Positions 44,146-56,605 of a stretch of 64,000 nt of DNA are shown in pieces; the first letter of the stretch is position 1; each line of letters begins with the position of its first letter. The position numbers and the translations under genes were made by a program. Under the pieces are notes generated by a model. That model did no database searches, had not been told where the DNA came from, and worked only from the letters and a program-made list of their open reading frames with translations. The stretch is from Anseranas semipalmata (Eukaryota; Chordata; Aves; Anseriformes; Anseranatidae): contig VXAA01005610.1 in assembly GCA_013399115.1 (NCBI GenBank), forward strand, positions 44,171 to 108,170, written 5' to 3'.

Positions 44146-47100
44146 CTTTTAGCACCCCTGTCTTTCCTCCAAAGAGCAGTGACGGTGGCTTGCTTCAGAG
44201 GGTATCTGTCAGTCCGAGAAGTTTAAAAGCTCTGGATCAAATTCTTAATTACCCTGGACGGACACAATAGAGGCTGTCAGCACACAGCAGCTCATAGGCT
44301 GGCATTGTCAAAGGGACCAAGGTGTTAAAATACCGCTCAGCTTTGCCAGAGAAAGTTGACTACTGGGGAGGGGGTTAATATTGGTGTGTTTTTTCCTTTA
44401 TAGAAAGGTTAAAAACAGGTCAAACCTCATAAGTGCCATTTCAAAGGAGACCCGGGCATTGGTAGGAGGCAAAAAGATTTGTCTAAAATGTTTTTTCCTC
44501 TTTTGTACAGATAGTTGTAAATTCTGGTCAATCACACGGTTTTATGGTAATTTGGGGTGATCACTTTGGTCAGAATTATAATTTAAAGAATGAAAATATT
44601 TCGTTTAAGATATTAAAGTTTTTTTCCCATCCCAACTCGTGTCATTAAAGGATTGACTTTTAAATTAGAAATGAGGTACTCCTCAAAATCTTCATTTTTG
44701 ACAGAGACGTCTCACTTGGCACCATTTGTTTTCCATTTTAATCCCTCTGAAATTTCCCTTTGGGTCAACCCAAAGCAATCAAAGGAAAAAAAGTCCTCAA
44801 ACTGCCAAAGAGTGAAAGTATCATTCATTTGCAAAACTGTAATTACGGGCAGTGTCTCCCCGCTGGCTCATCCTTCTTCGCATCACATATTCTAGGTCTC
44901 TAAAACCAAACCTTTAAAATGCACCTGTATTTAACCTGGAACTGGATTTGTTTCTCAGCCCTGTTGACAGTTTTGAGCTGTGACACCTGTGGCAGTTACA
45001 GGGTATGAATTTTTTTCCTGTATAGTCATGCACATTTAATCACTAGGCTGGTTATCATTACACCAGTGTAAACATACCTTAACCAACACGGCCTATTCAC
45101 CTTCCTTTGCCAGAACAATTATGGCAGTAGAAAGCATCTTTTTGCTACTAGGAGTGTACCCACAGCCACCTGGTTCCACTGTTCAACTCCAGCGACAGTG
45201 GAATACGTTCCAAGGGTACTCCTTAGCAGCTCTTTGCTGCTTCTTTCTTTCCACATTTTTGCTGGGTCTGCAGGAGACATGGAGGAGCATGCCTGTGACA
45301 AGCTTGCTTGCTTTGGTTTTTACCCAGCAGAGCATCCATTGGCCCTCAAGGTCCACGGGCTAAAACTTTGGCATTCTATCCAAGCCTCCTGCTTGAAGTC
45401 CATATGCATTAGGGCACACACAGCACCAGGGAAGCGGGGCAGTCTGTCCCTGTCTCCCCAGCCTCATCAATCCAGTACGGCCATCGTACCCGACAGCACA
45501 TGAGGTCTCATCCACCGCATGGCCGCGTGCTGCCTCTGGCGCCCAACGTGCAACCCGAAATGGCAATTCTTCCTCCCGTTCCTTGGTAAGGCCCCACAGC
45601 CCTGCCTGGCATGGCTCCGTGGGACATCCATCAGCTGGTGTCAGACTCGATGTGTGTCTCAGCCTTGCCCTCTTACCCCTCAGATGATGTCAGGGAGAGG
45701 TTGGCCCGTTGGCCAGCCAAAGATCTGTCACTGGCCGTGCCAGAACTAACAACAAAGACAAATGGGCCCATCACAGTAAATGGCTCTTAATGGGCTGCAG
45801 GAGGCAATTGGTCCGCGGTGCTGGCTGGGCACCATATGTGAATTCTTCACTAATCACTCCAAATTGGTCCAATTTGTTCGAGAGCTGTGTAGGGACTTGT
45901 GCACTAGCAGCCGTAGAGTTTTAACATGAGCAGAGCATGGAAATAATTTTACACTTGTGTGGATGCTTCCTGGGGCTCCAGCAAAAATGGGGAAAAAAAG
46001 CAGCAGCAAAGAGGAAGCGGGAGTTTTCAGTTGTGTGACTTTCATCATTTTTCACTTAATGCTCCTTGTCTGGAGGAGGGAAACAAGACAAGGATCTAAA
46101 GAGATTGGATGTGAATGAATGAGACAGTGAGGTTCCAGGTGATGGCTAATAATAGCCTTGATCTAGCACTGGAAATACACTGTGCTTTGCTGCTCACGAG
46201 ACACTACCCATGAGAGCTCAGTGTCAAATGGAGCTGGGAAGACTGAGCTGAAGTGGGAGTTGTAAGCAGGAATATCAGGGAAAATGAGCTTTAAGGAAGA
46301 ACTCTCATGGGCACAAGGATAGCTGTGAGAAATTGATGCTGGGACAGTGATGCACAGGGCAGGTTCTTGCTACATCTTGAAATTGTACTGTAAATCTCCT
46401 GCTGTCTCTGAAAGCCCCAGCTCCTGTAGACACTTGCTGAGAGAAGAATTTCTGTTCGTGGCATCTCCAAAGCTTGGAGATGAGACTTACGCACACTGAG
46501 AAGGCAAAAAGAACCCCGAAGATATGGATTTTAAGAAGATCTTGTCATTCTGGGGAGAGAGAAAGGATTTATAGGTTTTTGAATGCCTGATACTGCAACA
46601 GTAGCATGAGAAATTTGGGTCGAAATTCCCATCTGTGTCAGGGCGATGAAGTGAGCCTGGGCCAAACGCAGAGGCCCCATCTACCTTAGCATCCCCTCCT
46701 GTAAAACACGGTAATCAAACTCCCCCAGCTCGGCGGATGGCAAGGCGAGGTCGCTCGCTGCACGAGAGGGTCAGCAGCCGCGCTGCCGGGGTCTCCTGCA
46801 GACCTCAGGACCATGGCTGATACCCAGAGCACCCATCTGTCCCAGCCAGGAGATTAAGTCACACCTGCAGTCTGAATGGCACTAGGAAGATAACAACCAG
46901 CTTCCTGCACCCTTTATTCAAAAATAAGCTACTTAACCCCCCTTTTAAGCCCTGCACTCCTGCCCCCTCCCCAGCCCCTCTGTGACCATCGCAGCAGTCA
47001 CACCCGCTATTGAAAAGAAGCATTGTTCTGCCCCTACCTTGGCTTCACCTCTCTCCTGTGATCAGACGCTATGGCTCTAATTATCTTGCTCCCTGCCTTC

Positions 47101-48604
47101 TGGACTATCAAGACATTCAATCAAAGGTCACCTGGGTCATCTTTCATTGGGAAGAAGAGACGTCACCAAGAAGGTAAAATTTCGGAGCATCCTTTGATGC
47201 TAAGCTAGCAGGAATTACAGTCCAGCTCTCCTGGGATATTCACCCTCCTGGCTGCTGTAAGGCACTGAAAGGTTTCTCTCTTGGACTTTTTTTTAAAAAA
47301 ACTTTCTTGTTAACCATCAAATAGTTGGAAACTCCTCAAGTCCCACTACAAACAAGATCAGTGTAAGAGCACAGACAGCCACTGGGCTTCCTGGAAAACC
47401 AGCTGTCATCCTTCTGGGTCAAGTACTGGGCAGATGCACCACTGCAGTCCTGGCTAATGCCTTGCGTTCTGGCTCTTTCTGAGCCAGGTGCTGAGTTTCC
47501 TATAGCTTTATCACCCTTTGCTTTTAAACTCCAACCATGGCAAGCTTGGGTCTTTTCAACTTGGTGGGATCTGCTGACTTTCTCCCTGGAGGAGATCACC
47601 AGTCATACTCTCCAGTCATTCTGCAAAAACCATCAGGGGCAACTGTGAGTGAGGTCTTGAAGACTGCGTTGCAGAATCTCTCACTGTGTCCTTTTATCAT
47701 AGTCCCCTGTTCAAACAGGGAACAGCTGAACACACACTTCTATAAGCTTGGTTCTACAGAAAATCTCCAGGGCCTTCAGGTGAGACACTCCTTTCATCAT
47801 CCCAGAAACCTGAGATGGGTTAAGAAAGCAGCCAGCGCTTTAGCTCCTACAAGCTAAGGAAGAGATAGGGTTGGTTTCTCCTTGTTTGCATGCTGATGAG
47901 ACTGAGACCCACAACAGAGGTGCCCTCAATATTGCTATCTCCTGCCTCATTGCATGGAGAAAGATGTGGAGATTTTAGCCCGGCTCCAGCCCGGAGGGCC
48001 TTGCAATCTGAAGGGAAGGCCAGTCTGACCTTGCTGCATCGTCTTTCCCTAGGGCTCCAGGGGCTGCAGTTTGCAGAACTTCTCCAGCCACATGGAGTTT
48101 GAAGCTGAGGCTCTTGGCTGGGAGAGGAATCACCGCGAGGTCAGCTTTGCTGCGCTCTGTCTGGATTCGGGCTTGCTCCATGCGCTCTCTGGGACGAAGC
48201 CTTTCCTACTTGGCTCCTTCTTCTTTGCCAGTTTTTCTTCCCTTCCTTCCACCCTCATCTTCCTGCTCTTTTGAAATTCACAGTGTTGAGGTGCCAAGGC
48301 TTGGCATATTCTCCACAATGCTTCCCTATATTGTCTCCTTTTCTCTCACATAAGCAACTACTACCTTGAATAGAAGGGAAAAAGAAGGAGCCAAGAGAAG
48401 AAAAATGCTCTGGAGGGACTTCGTTATGACCCACTAATCTTGCAGAAAAAAGTGCTCAAACATTAAAGTAACAGAAAATTAGAGAAAGTCAACATTTTTT
48501 ACTGGTAAAGCTTCTCCAGATGATGTGTTTCCCTCAATACTGGTATTTTTCAGCAAACACTGATTTCAAGAGAATGTTTGAATTCCCAAAATGAGAAACA
48601 CTTA
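44146..48604. other. Gene-free stretch
   Basis: A/T-richer near 44480-44640, with possible LINE-tail debris. TTACACCAGTGTAA at 45058-45071 is the palindromic core seen in the repeat at 22020. A weak MIR-like segment lies near 46640-46712. A DR3 motif lies at 47125. A T8A7-type run lies near 47290. No exon recognised. Confidence 0.5.
47125..47139 (+). promoter_or_regulatory. Perfect DR3 (VDRE-type) motif
   Basis: AGGTCA CCT GGGTCA is a direct repeat of nuclear-receptor half-sites with 3-nt spacing, the consensus for vitamin D receptor/RXR. No target gene is visible in the window. Confidence 0.4.
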
Positions 48605-48722
48605 CTTAAATCTCATTGCATCCGCTTCTGGGCACTGCAATTTAAGAGACTATATAAATGAATCCGAAAAAACAACACAAACAATAAAGAGGATTAAGAA
48701 AACACAATATACAAGGAAAGAT
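48605..48722 (+). mobile_element. CR1-like LINE remnant
   Basis: CATCCGCTTCTGGGCACTGC then AATTTAAGAGACTATATAAA, and then ACAATAAAGAGGATTAAGAA followed by ATACAAGGAAAGATT, match the recalled CR1 segment encoding 'QFWAPQFKKDI...RATKMIKGL...YEERL'. It is the downstream continuation of the domain seen at 42.5 kb, but a separate copy. The apparent TATA word TATATAAATG lies inside it and is not a promoter. Confidence 0.55.
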
Positions 48723-49666
48723 TTTGTGTGTCCTCATGCCAGAAACTGCCACTTAGCCTTGGGCAAAGAGGCTGAAAAGTGCTATTGTTGCAGAGGTGCA
48801 AGAAAGTGAAGAATCATGTCCAGCCTGTGCAAAATGCAGTAGACTGACATGGCCTAACCTTACCAAGAAGGTGCAGAAATGACGGCACAGAAAGCAGCCC
48901 TGAGAGACCCTCAGCCTGCAGCCCCCACGAGGACTAGAGAAGGAGGCCAAGATCTGTCCCACCCGAGGTGCCTAGTGAGAAGTGGTCCCTGGGCTTCCTC
49001 TAGTATCTGCTGGAGAGGATGTACGGTGGGATGACCCACCCTCTGAAGGTGCTCTTTTCCATCTGTGGATGCTAGAGAGAGTCTATGGCAGCTCAGTCAC
49101 CTGCATGAATAAAATCAAGTGGCAATGAGCCCAGCCTGCAGTATAGAAATCAGGATCCCACGTAAGGGTATTTCCCCTTCTCTCTCGCAGTTCCTTGGCT
49201 CAGGGAGAGGTCTCCACCTGTTTCACAAAAGGGATGTGAGCCCGCTGCTCCTGCACCGCTAGCTAGCAGGGCTCAGCTGAGCGTCTGTGCAGACACAGCG
49301 GTGCTATGATGTCCCAGCACTGCAGCTGGGATGCGCTGCAGGTGCTCCACAGCAGGCGCGCACCCTTGCCCATGTCATGCTGGAAATCTCTTTGCTGGCA
49401 AGAGGGGACACGAGCTCGCACATGTCCCTTTGCCAATGCAGACAATACTGGAAAAATTCAAGGGAAAGACAGAGATACTTAAAAAAAAAAAATCTTCACA
49501 TTAATAAGTCTGGAAAGGGAGAAGAGACAGAATTAATCTCATTGTGTGGGAGAACATAATCATAAGGGACTCGGCGCCGGGGAATCGATACCAACTGTGG
49601 CTGCAGGGTCCAGGATTTCGGTGCAGGCTGGAAAAGTTGTTAATTCATTCAGTTCCTGTGGACTTT

Positions 49667-49700
49667 GGGGAAAGGGGGAGTAAAGGGAGGATGGGATGGG
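49667..49700 (+). other. Potential G-quadruplex motif
   Basis: Five runs of at least three G (49667-49670, 49674-49678, 49685-49687, 49693-49695, 49698-49700), with gaps of 2 to 6 nt, satisfy the G3+N1-7 rule on the plus strand. More G-runs continue to 49725. Confidence 0.55.
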
Positions 49701-50587
49701 ACACAGGCAGTGGGGACAGGGGAAGGAAAGGCCGCCTGTGCCTTTAATTTCTGCAGCCCAGGTTTTAGAAATGCAGCTTTGCTTGGAATGCTGCTGAGTG
49801 TGTAGCCCTGGGACAACTGCGATCCCTTTGATTTGGCAGACTGGAGCCTCTGCAGGTTGCTTTGTGGGTGTATTTCATAAGAAAACAGAGGAGGCAGCAG
49901 TCCTGCCCTGTAACAGCCTCCAGACATTCTGGCCGGGTGCTGCCAAAGCAACAGCCAAGAAAGGCACCGCCTGGAAGAGTGGAGTTTCAAGAAAGCCTTC
50001 TCTGGTCGGGATGTTTGCCCAGCTTGCAGAAACCTTGGCTGTGTTCTGGTTTCTCCATTCAATGCAGAGGCAGAAAGGTTCCTGCAGGTAATTACATAAA
50101 TTCTGCCTCCCTGCCCCCTCTCCTCCACCTTCGTTTGCTGCTCAGCAATGCTGAGATGGAGCAGGAACATGCATGTTATGGGAACTGCAGTTGCAATTCA
50201 GATTTCCAGGATGGAACCTCAGCTCCACCACGAGGAATGATGCTGATGGCTGGGTAACACGTAGCACTCGGGGCCCAAGTCCTGGCGTCCATCTCAACCT
50301 GAGAACCTGTGCAGTACGTCTCCAAAAGTGTTTTGACATAAACGCCTGGGAGAACCTTAAACCAAGGCCCTGAGACAGGTAAATAAAGAAACTGTAGGAT
50401 TTTCAGATCGCATCTGGGATTCAGAGCAGGATCTTATAGACTTATCTGAGGATGCACAGAGCCCAGCATAACACCAGAGTGGGATTCTCGGGGTCTTTTG
50501 CCATTGCCTTTGGTCTAGGTCAGGGATCTAGAAAGAAAGCACAGTCGGTAGCACAACACTTGCCATATTGTGTCACATGAGGATGTA

Positions 50588-50606
50588 AGTTCACGTGTTG
50601 TGAACT
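50588..50606. repeat. 7-bp inverted repeat of AGTTCAC
   Basis: AGTTCAC (50588-50594) and GTGAACT (50600-50606) face each other across 5 nt. The arms contain AGTTCA nuclear-receptor half-sites, but the spacing is not a standard response element. Confidence 0.7.
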
Positions 50607-53237
50607 GGTGCCAGGCAAATTCCCCACACAGCTCCCTCACTGGTAAGGAGTAACAGCATGCCCTTGGGGTGACTCAGCTTTTCCTCTGAGCCCTTAATCA
50701 TTGTTGTTCAACAGCACCACTCAACTAACGCACATCCCCAACAACCTAAGGAGGCGAGTCTGTGCGTAAATGTGTGTCCCAACACGCCTGTGATTCCCTT
50801 TTTCACTAAAAAATGTTCTGTGCTGGACACCACAAGATGGATCGGGTGATAGGGGAAGCAGTGGATGCTGTTTCTCTTCGGATGCTGAGTGTGATGGACC
50901 ACGCCGTGCCACCCGTGCTTACTGGAGCGGATGAAAGTCTGAGCTCAGCACCGTGCAAACGTAGGTGTCTGTCTCCAGTGAATTGCTATCCAAGTGAATC
51001 AGGCTGGAAGTGGAGCTGAAACAAAATACCATCTGCAAACACCTGAAAAAGCTGGAAAAGTTTGAGGCTAGCTCCAGAATCAAAGGCCTGCCCCAAAATA
51101 CATCAGCGCTCATGGAAAGACTCTCATAGACTGCCCTGGATTTTCCATTAGGTCTGTAAAGCTCAGGCCTAGCTCGGCGTCACTCCGGCTGTCTCACAAC
51201 CCAAGCAGGCTTCTTGGCTCTAAGTCCTTGCTTGTCCCCCTCCCTGGCTGTGCCCCTGCTTGGCAGCCCACGGGCTGGGATGTGCGGCGCTGAGCACCTG
51301 CTGCACGAGGCGGGTGTCACCCCAGGGCCTGATCCTGCAAGGCGCTGAGTTAGGGCGGTCAGCCAGGGAGGCCAGCACAAGCCTCGGCACCTCTGCCGCC
51401 TGGAGAAAGTCCTGAGCAGATTCAGCGGGGCCAGAATTGTTGCTGGACGGGAGGCCTGCCAGCCAGCAGCCCCTTTCACCGAGAGAAACGCGAGCGCAGC
51501 AGGTCACCGTCCCCATTCGGGCACCAAAAAGGGCCAAGGAAAGGTTGGGCTGAAACGTGGCTGGCCAAAGAGCAGAGAGCCAGGTTAGGCCTTGTGCTAT
51601 GATCCCAACTCTGCTCAAATGGGAAAGGGTTTGCAGGGCTTCTCCTTGTGGGCTGGTGTCGCTTGCAGGCTCCAAGCTGGCACTGCTCCTGCCAGGCTCC
51701 TTCCCAGTCTCCATCACGCCAGATCCTCTACCAGAAGTGCATGGTGCTGGAGTTTCACGGGTCTTGAAGGAGATCAGAGAAACCCTACAGCAGCTACCGC
51801 TGCTCGTGTAGAGTACGTCACATCAAAACTATTGTAGCCATCTATTGGTAAGGCTGTGTCAAAGGGAGAAGCTCAGAGCAGCAGTGGTCAAGGCCGTTCT
51901 GTAGGTGCTGCTGTCCTTCAAGCAGCCAGGCTAACAAGATCAGCACGGTCCTCCAGCTCACCAAGGCGTGCTGGTGCCCCAGACCAGTCCTCCACAGAGG
52001 TTCCCACGGGCCACTTCCACACTGTACAATGAAATTCCTCATAGACCTGTTTTCCTGTTTACACGCGGATCCCAGTAAAACAACAAAGTTGAAACCTGGA
52101 GCTGTCACAGGACTGGCACCAACATCGCGGCTGCAGCAGCAGCGCCGGCGCAGTGGGGAAGGAACAGGAGTGGCGGTGGGGTGGGTGAAGGAGGAGTCAG
52201 AGAACGCGTTTTACAAGAGTTACACAACCCTGCACCAGGTGCAGAGGCTTCTGACTCTCCTATGGGTCCCCCAAGATTTTAATAAGGAGGAGGAACGCAT
52301 GTTGGTGCCATTGTGAATCTCGCCTTTCCTGGCTAAAATGATCTGTAATTTAGATCCAAGGGGAAAACATCAAGACAGAGGTGGAGGCAGGTGTCCCAGG
52401 AGAATAAGAGCAAACACACAGGGTAGGAGGGCACGTGAGAAGGGACCTTCTGGGCCACCAAACGCAGCGTGCAGCTACAGCAGGCACCATGCTGTGTAAT
52501 CCCTAAGTGCCATCACAGTGCGATGGGGTTTTGCCCCCTCCTGCAGCGACTTGGATGCTGTTCCAGACATCAGAAACCTCACTGCCAGCCACGATTTACT
52601 GCCGGCCAGCTCATCCACCGTGCTTTGCACAAGCTCAGGAAAGGGGTGATGACTGAGAGAGCACAATTCACTCCCGTGGCCGTGGCACTGCAGGCCTCTG
52701 TGCACCAAAGCCTCCCGGCACCGCGCCGAGGTGGAGGGACGGCTCTCCTGGCTGCGGCAAGCCAGGCAGCGCCTGGGCAGCTCGAGAAGTCGCAGCAGCT
52801 CTGGTACAACCAGTTTTCCTCCCAGCTGAGCATTTCCTGCACACCTCGTTCTTCTGGTAACTTCAGCGTTTTCTGCCAGGCGGCTTTGGTCATATGACCT
52901 CTCCGCTCCTGTTTTCGTGCAGCTGAAAAATCAAATCAGCCCCTTGTAATCTGCTGCCGGCCACCACCAGTGAGCCCCTGGTGTATCTGGAGGCAGGGAC
53001 CGCGCTGCCTGCACATGGAGGGCTCGGGGCTTGGATGTCGGTCACCCGGCAGCTGGTGACAAGCGTCTCGGGACGGTGCACGTGCTGCTGCACCGAAGGG
53101 GCCGGAGCTGGAGCACAGCCCGGCCGAGGTCAGCGCTGCACGGGCTCCTGCAGGCAGCGTGGATGCTGCCACGTTACCCCGGGCTCCCCTGGCTGCCTGT
53201 CATCACCCGCTGCCTGTCGCCTGCTGCCTTGATTGGG

Positions 53238-53347
53238 CGCTCTTCGGGAGATCTGCGTCAGATTTGCACGGCGCGGAGAGCAACGTGACCCCGGTCCGTG
53301 ACTGAGGCTTCCTGGTGCTGCCACAACACAAATAATAAATAATAATT
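53238..53347 (+). mobile_element. Sauropsid SINE/LINE 3'-tail remnant
   Basis: The order TTCGGGAGATCTGCGTC, TTTGCACGGCGCGGAGAGCAA, CCCCGGTCCGTGACTGAGGC, TTCCTGGTGCTGCCACAACA and a terminal (AATAAAT)n-like end matches the same family as 17007-17114. The direct A/T-rich end at 53328-53348 marks the element's 3' terminus. Confidence 0.7.
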
Positions 53348-55263
53348 ATGCTGGGCTCAGAGCAGCTGACGTGGGAGTGGCTTGGCTGGAACCACCGTCC
53401 TATCCAGCCCCGCATGGGCCTCACTTATCCCCGTGAACTGGGACGGGAGGGAGGAGGACAGAAGAGGAAATCCACTGCAAACATTCACCTTCTTCCTTCT
53501 GTGTAGGAGGGAGCATGCAGAGTGAGAGTCTACGCACCAGCTAATTTTTCTTCTGATACAACGCCAATTGCTGCACTGGAGCTGCTCCTGGGATGAATCT
53601 GGCCCAGTGTTTACATGAATTATTATTATTCATTAAGATTATCTTGTGGTTAAAACACAGGAGCGGGAAGTGAGCGATATGTTCCTGGCTCTGCCACCGA
53701 CTCTGAGCATGGCCCTGGGCAACTCACTTTCCCCCATTACTTTCCGGAAATATATTTTCAAGTGAACAAACACTAGCATTGAAATGAGGGAAAATGACAC
53801 AGATTATGAACATCTGCATAAATACCTGATCAACATCCAAATCCGACTGAGAAACAACAAAACAATGATCTCAAAGTTCAGCGAGAGCTGCTTTTGTTTC
53901 TTTTATTTGCTAATATATTTGTGAATAGGGTTTGGTTTAAATGTTACAGCAATTGCTGGGGGCCTAAATTTTCAACTCATTCATATTCTGTTGGGGAGAC
54001 TGTGGAAAGGGAACGGGCACGGATACTCCCAAGATAGAAGCTTTCCCACCAGAAAAGTCAGAAATAAGGCTAAAAATACTGAACGGGTAAAAAAGAAAAA
54101 ACGTTGCAATGAGAAGAGAAGACGCAACGAAAATATGAGATTCCCTGTTGTGGCCGGGCTGTTTCACACCATTCACATGGCCCAGGGAGCGCTTGCAGGA
54201 AAATCCCACTCTGGGGGGACCTTTCCCAGTGCTGAAGCTGGCGGGGGGACCCCAGCCCCGCGCACCCCATCCTGCCACCGCCTGCTCTGGCCTCTCTCAC
54301 CTGATGTGACAAAAATCGGAGCAACCCTGTGGCCATGTGCCAGCCTGGGCAAGGCGAAGGGGATTACAGCTGGCTCCTGGATGGGGCTCCCTGCGCGAAG
54401 CAGGGCTCAGGCTCGGGGGAACTGCTCTGCCGTTGATGAAAGGAGCTCGTTTCTGCTGTTCCAAATCTGACAACTTTTACATCAAATAAAGGGCACGGGT
54501 TGCCTTTCAAAGAAGAAGAAGAAAAAAATCAAACCCAACTATTTTAATTGACTCTCCCTTAGGGGAGGGAGGAGAAATGATGCAATTATACGAGGGAGGT
54601 GGGGAGAGGGGTAGGATCATGAACTGGATCCAGTTTTGTGAACCAAGTGGCAGAGAATGTCCTCAGACCTCCTACTCCACAGATTTAACGCAGCTCTGGG
54701 AGAAGGGTGCACCCTTTGCAACTTTCCTTTCCCCTCCATGATTTATGGTGATCCCTCCAAAAGCCCTGTACTGCTTTCAGCATATTTTCTTGCTCAGCCA
54801 GGGCATCCTTTAATTATCTTGTTTGTAAATTTGCAATTAATTAATTAGCCTGTGTCTGAAAGGGCTTAGAAAATGTAAGTGTGGCTGAGTATTGTTACTG
54901 TCTAGTTCAATTATTATCATTAAATATTTATCTAGCATTATAACTAGTGGCTGGCATTTTAGAGAGATTAAGAAAGATACTGTTCCTGCCTGGAAGGCCT
55001 TGTCATCTAAATTAGACAAAGAGAGAACATGGAGATTGACAAAAGAAAAGGACCGAGATGGAACGGATTGAGACACCATAAATAAAGATAGTTATGAGTC
55101 ATATTGTAAGCAAATACCTGTAAGCAGAAGGATGAAGAGGAACAGGAGGTAGAGTACGGACGCCAGTTAGATTAGACCTGTCAAGATGCTGCTTTTCAGT
55201 ACATAAAACAGCGGTGCGAGGACTTCCCCACGGATGCTGCGATACCTGCCTGCCTCTTTGCAG
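53348..55263. other. Gene-free stretch
   Basis: Contains the SINE remnant at 53648. Otherwise mixed DNA with A/T-rich parts near 54830-54930. No exon recognised. Confidence 0.5.
53648..53735 (+). mobile_element. MIR/tRNA-SINE remnant
   Basis: TTGTGGTTAAAACACAGGAG, then GTTCCTGGCTCTGCCACCGA, then GGCCCTGGGCAACTCACTTT matches the MIR/CORE-SINE head and body (recalled gist: GTGGTTAGAGCAC..., GGCTCTGCCACT..., GACCTTGGGCAAGTCACTT). This is the best-preserved SINE head in the window, but the A and B boxes are mutated. Confidence 0.7.
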
Positions 55264-55323
55264 GACACCCTTAAATTCAGGGCCACGCTCAGGGCAGCAC
55301 GTCCTGCCCTGAAGTCCCTGCAG
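55264..55323 (+). other. Candidate 60-bp exon
   Basis: The acceptor CCTGCCTGCCTCTTTGCAG ends at 55263 and a donor, CTGCAG|GTAAAT, begins at 55324. The 60 bp are exactly 20 codons, open in phase 0, with a Leu/Arg/Ala-rich translation that I do not recognise. It is the most coding-compatible of the splice-flanked intervals, but it is too short for recognition and could be chance. Confidence 0.2.
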
Positions 55324-56504
55324 GTAAATGCAGCACCCCAAGCCCTCTCCTGGCTCCCTTTGCTGCGGACCCAGCTGGACACAGGGAGCAGCGATGCCCC
55401 CGCCAGTTGCCTCTGGTGTCCTGGAGCAAGGGGGGCATCGAAGCTTCGCAGTGGAAGTGGGTGAGATGCAGAAGGGCACCAGGATTTTTGCTGAGCGCTG
55501 CCAGACTAGCAGAGACACTGTTCGGCGCTTTCGGGGAAGGGCATATTTGTCCCTGTGGAGGCAGATTAAAACGCCAGCCCTTCCCTCTCCTCCACACGAC
55601 TCACCATTGCCTTCCCTCATTGCTGGCCTGGCTCCAACCACAGCTGGGATCTCTGTGCAGGATGAAGGCGGCTCTTTAACCCCAAGCGAGCCAGCCAGGC
55701 CCTGCAAGCCGGGAGAGCTTGGGCAATGGGAATGCCCACCGAGGGTGGGGTGCAGCCTTTCCCTTGCCCACCTGGTTCTTCCACCCGGCAGGGTGCTGCG
55801 TGCCTGCCTGGCCCCGGCGAGCCAGCGTGCCGCTGCGCGTGGGGAACACTCCCTGGGTGACACGCTGCCTCTGGGACGTCCTTGCCCAATGATGCTGCGG
55901 TGAATGAAAAACAAACAAGAGTCCCGTGTTCTTTATTGCATGTTACGAGGTGACATGGTTATAAAAATACAGGAGAGCAAATGTGCCAAGAAGGGAATGG
56001 GAGTGAGCAACAGAGGAGTTGGTTTCCTCCACGTGTTCGCTCTTTGGCCTTATGCAAATGTTGGTAAAAGCCATTCCTCTTTCTTTAAAATCTGAAAATA
56101 ACAGCGCTGCTTATCTGGATACTGGCTGCTTCTCAGTCACACGCGTCTATTCTGTGCTATGCGTACATGCACTCACAAATTCTGTAATCAATCCAAACGG
56201 GGCCCTAGTGACTAATTCCCAAGAGTAAGGGATTTTCCCAGCCTAAGTTTTTCTGTCTGAGGAGTTTCTACCCATTTGGGACAAAGAGAACTGTGTGGAA
56301 AATAGTCTTTCATTTTCTGGTCTTTGCTCCAGTTGTCAGTATTAAATTCTACCTGGAGTGCTGAGAAATTGCACTGAGTGATAAGCAACATTAAGGTAAA
56401 TTGGGTTATCATAATCCTTAATGGTTATCTGGTTGTTTTATAATTCCAAAGAACTAATCAAACATCAATTAATTCTTATAATGGCCATCTAAATGTTATC
56501 TTCT
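55324..56504. other. Gene-free stretch
   Basis: GC-rich to 55900, with overlapping open frames on both strands (for example 191 codons plus and 271 codons minus) and no domain. A/T-richer after 55900. No transposon recognised. Confidence 0.45.
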
Positions 56505-56605
56505 CTCTGGAGATGGGGAAGCTGACACGTGTGCCTTGCCCAAGGCTGCAGAGCGCAGCAGGAGCAGGGTCAGTGAGAGCCCACGGACTCCTGCCTTCGA
56601 AGCTG
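56505..56605 (-). mobile_element. MIR/SINE remnant
   Basis: CTCTGGAGATGGGGAAGCTG, then GTGCCTTGCCCAAGGCTGCA followed by GAGC, then AGGGTCAGTGAGAGCCCACG followed by GACTCCTGCC matches the reverse complement of MIR (recalled gist: GATGGGGAAACTGAGGC, CTTGCCCAAGGTCACACAGC, GGCAGAGC...GAACCC). The full body order is preserved. Confidence 0.65.

Larger units (their letters stand above)
48723..53237. other. Gene-free stretch
   Basis: No exon recognised. GC content rises from about 51 kb. A 20-bp interval at 50068-50087 has an acceptor before it and a CAG|GTAATT donor after it but is too short to call. An inverted repeat of AGTTCA half-sites lies at 50588, and a G-quadruplex motif at 49667. Confidence 0.5.

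Noticed and set aside
48648..48660. TATATAAATG as a TATA box.
   Set aside because: It lies inside the CR1 reverse-transcriptase remnant and is explained by the LINE sequence.
50068..50087. 20-bp interval between acceptor- and donor-like sites.
   Set aside because: Too short and too likely by chance without RNA data.
55099..55914. 271-codon minus-strand frame and 191-codon plus-strand frame.
   Set aside because: They overlap each other in GC-rich DNA. Neither has a domain, so both are most likely compositional.
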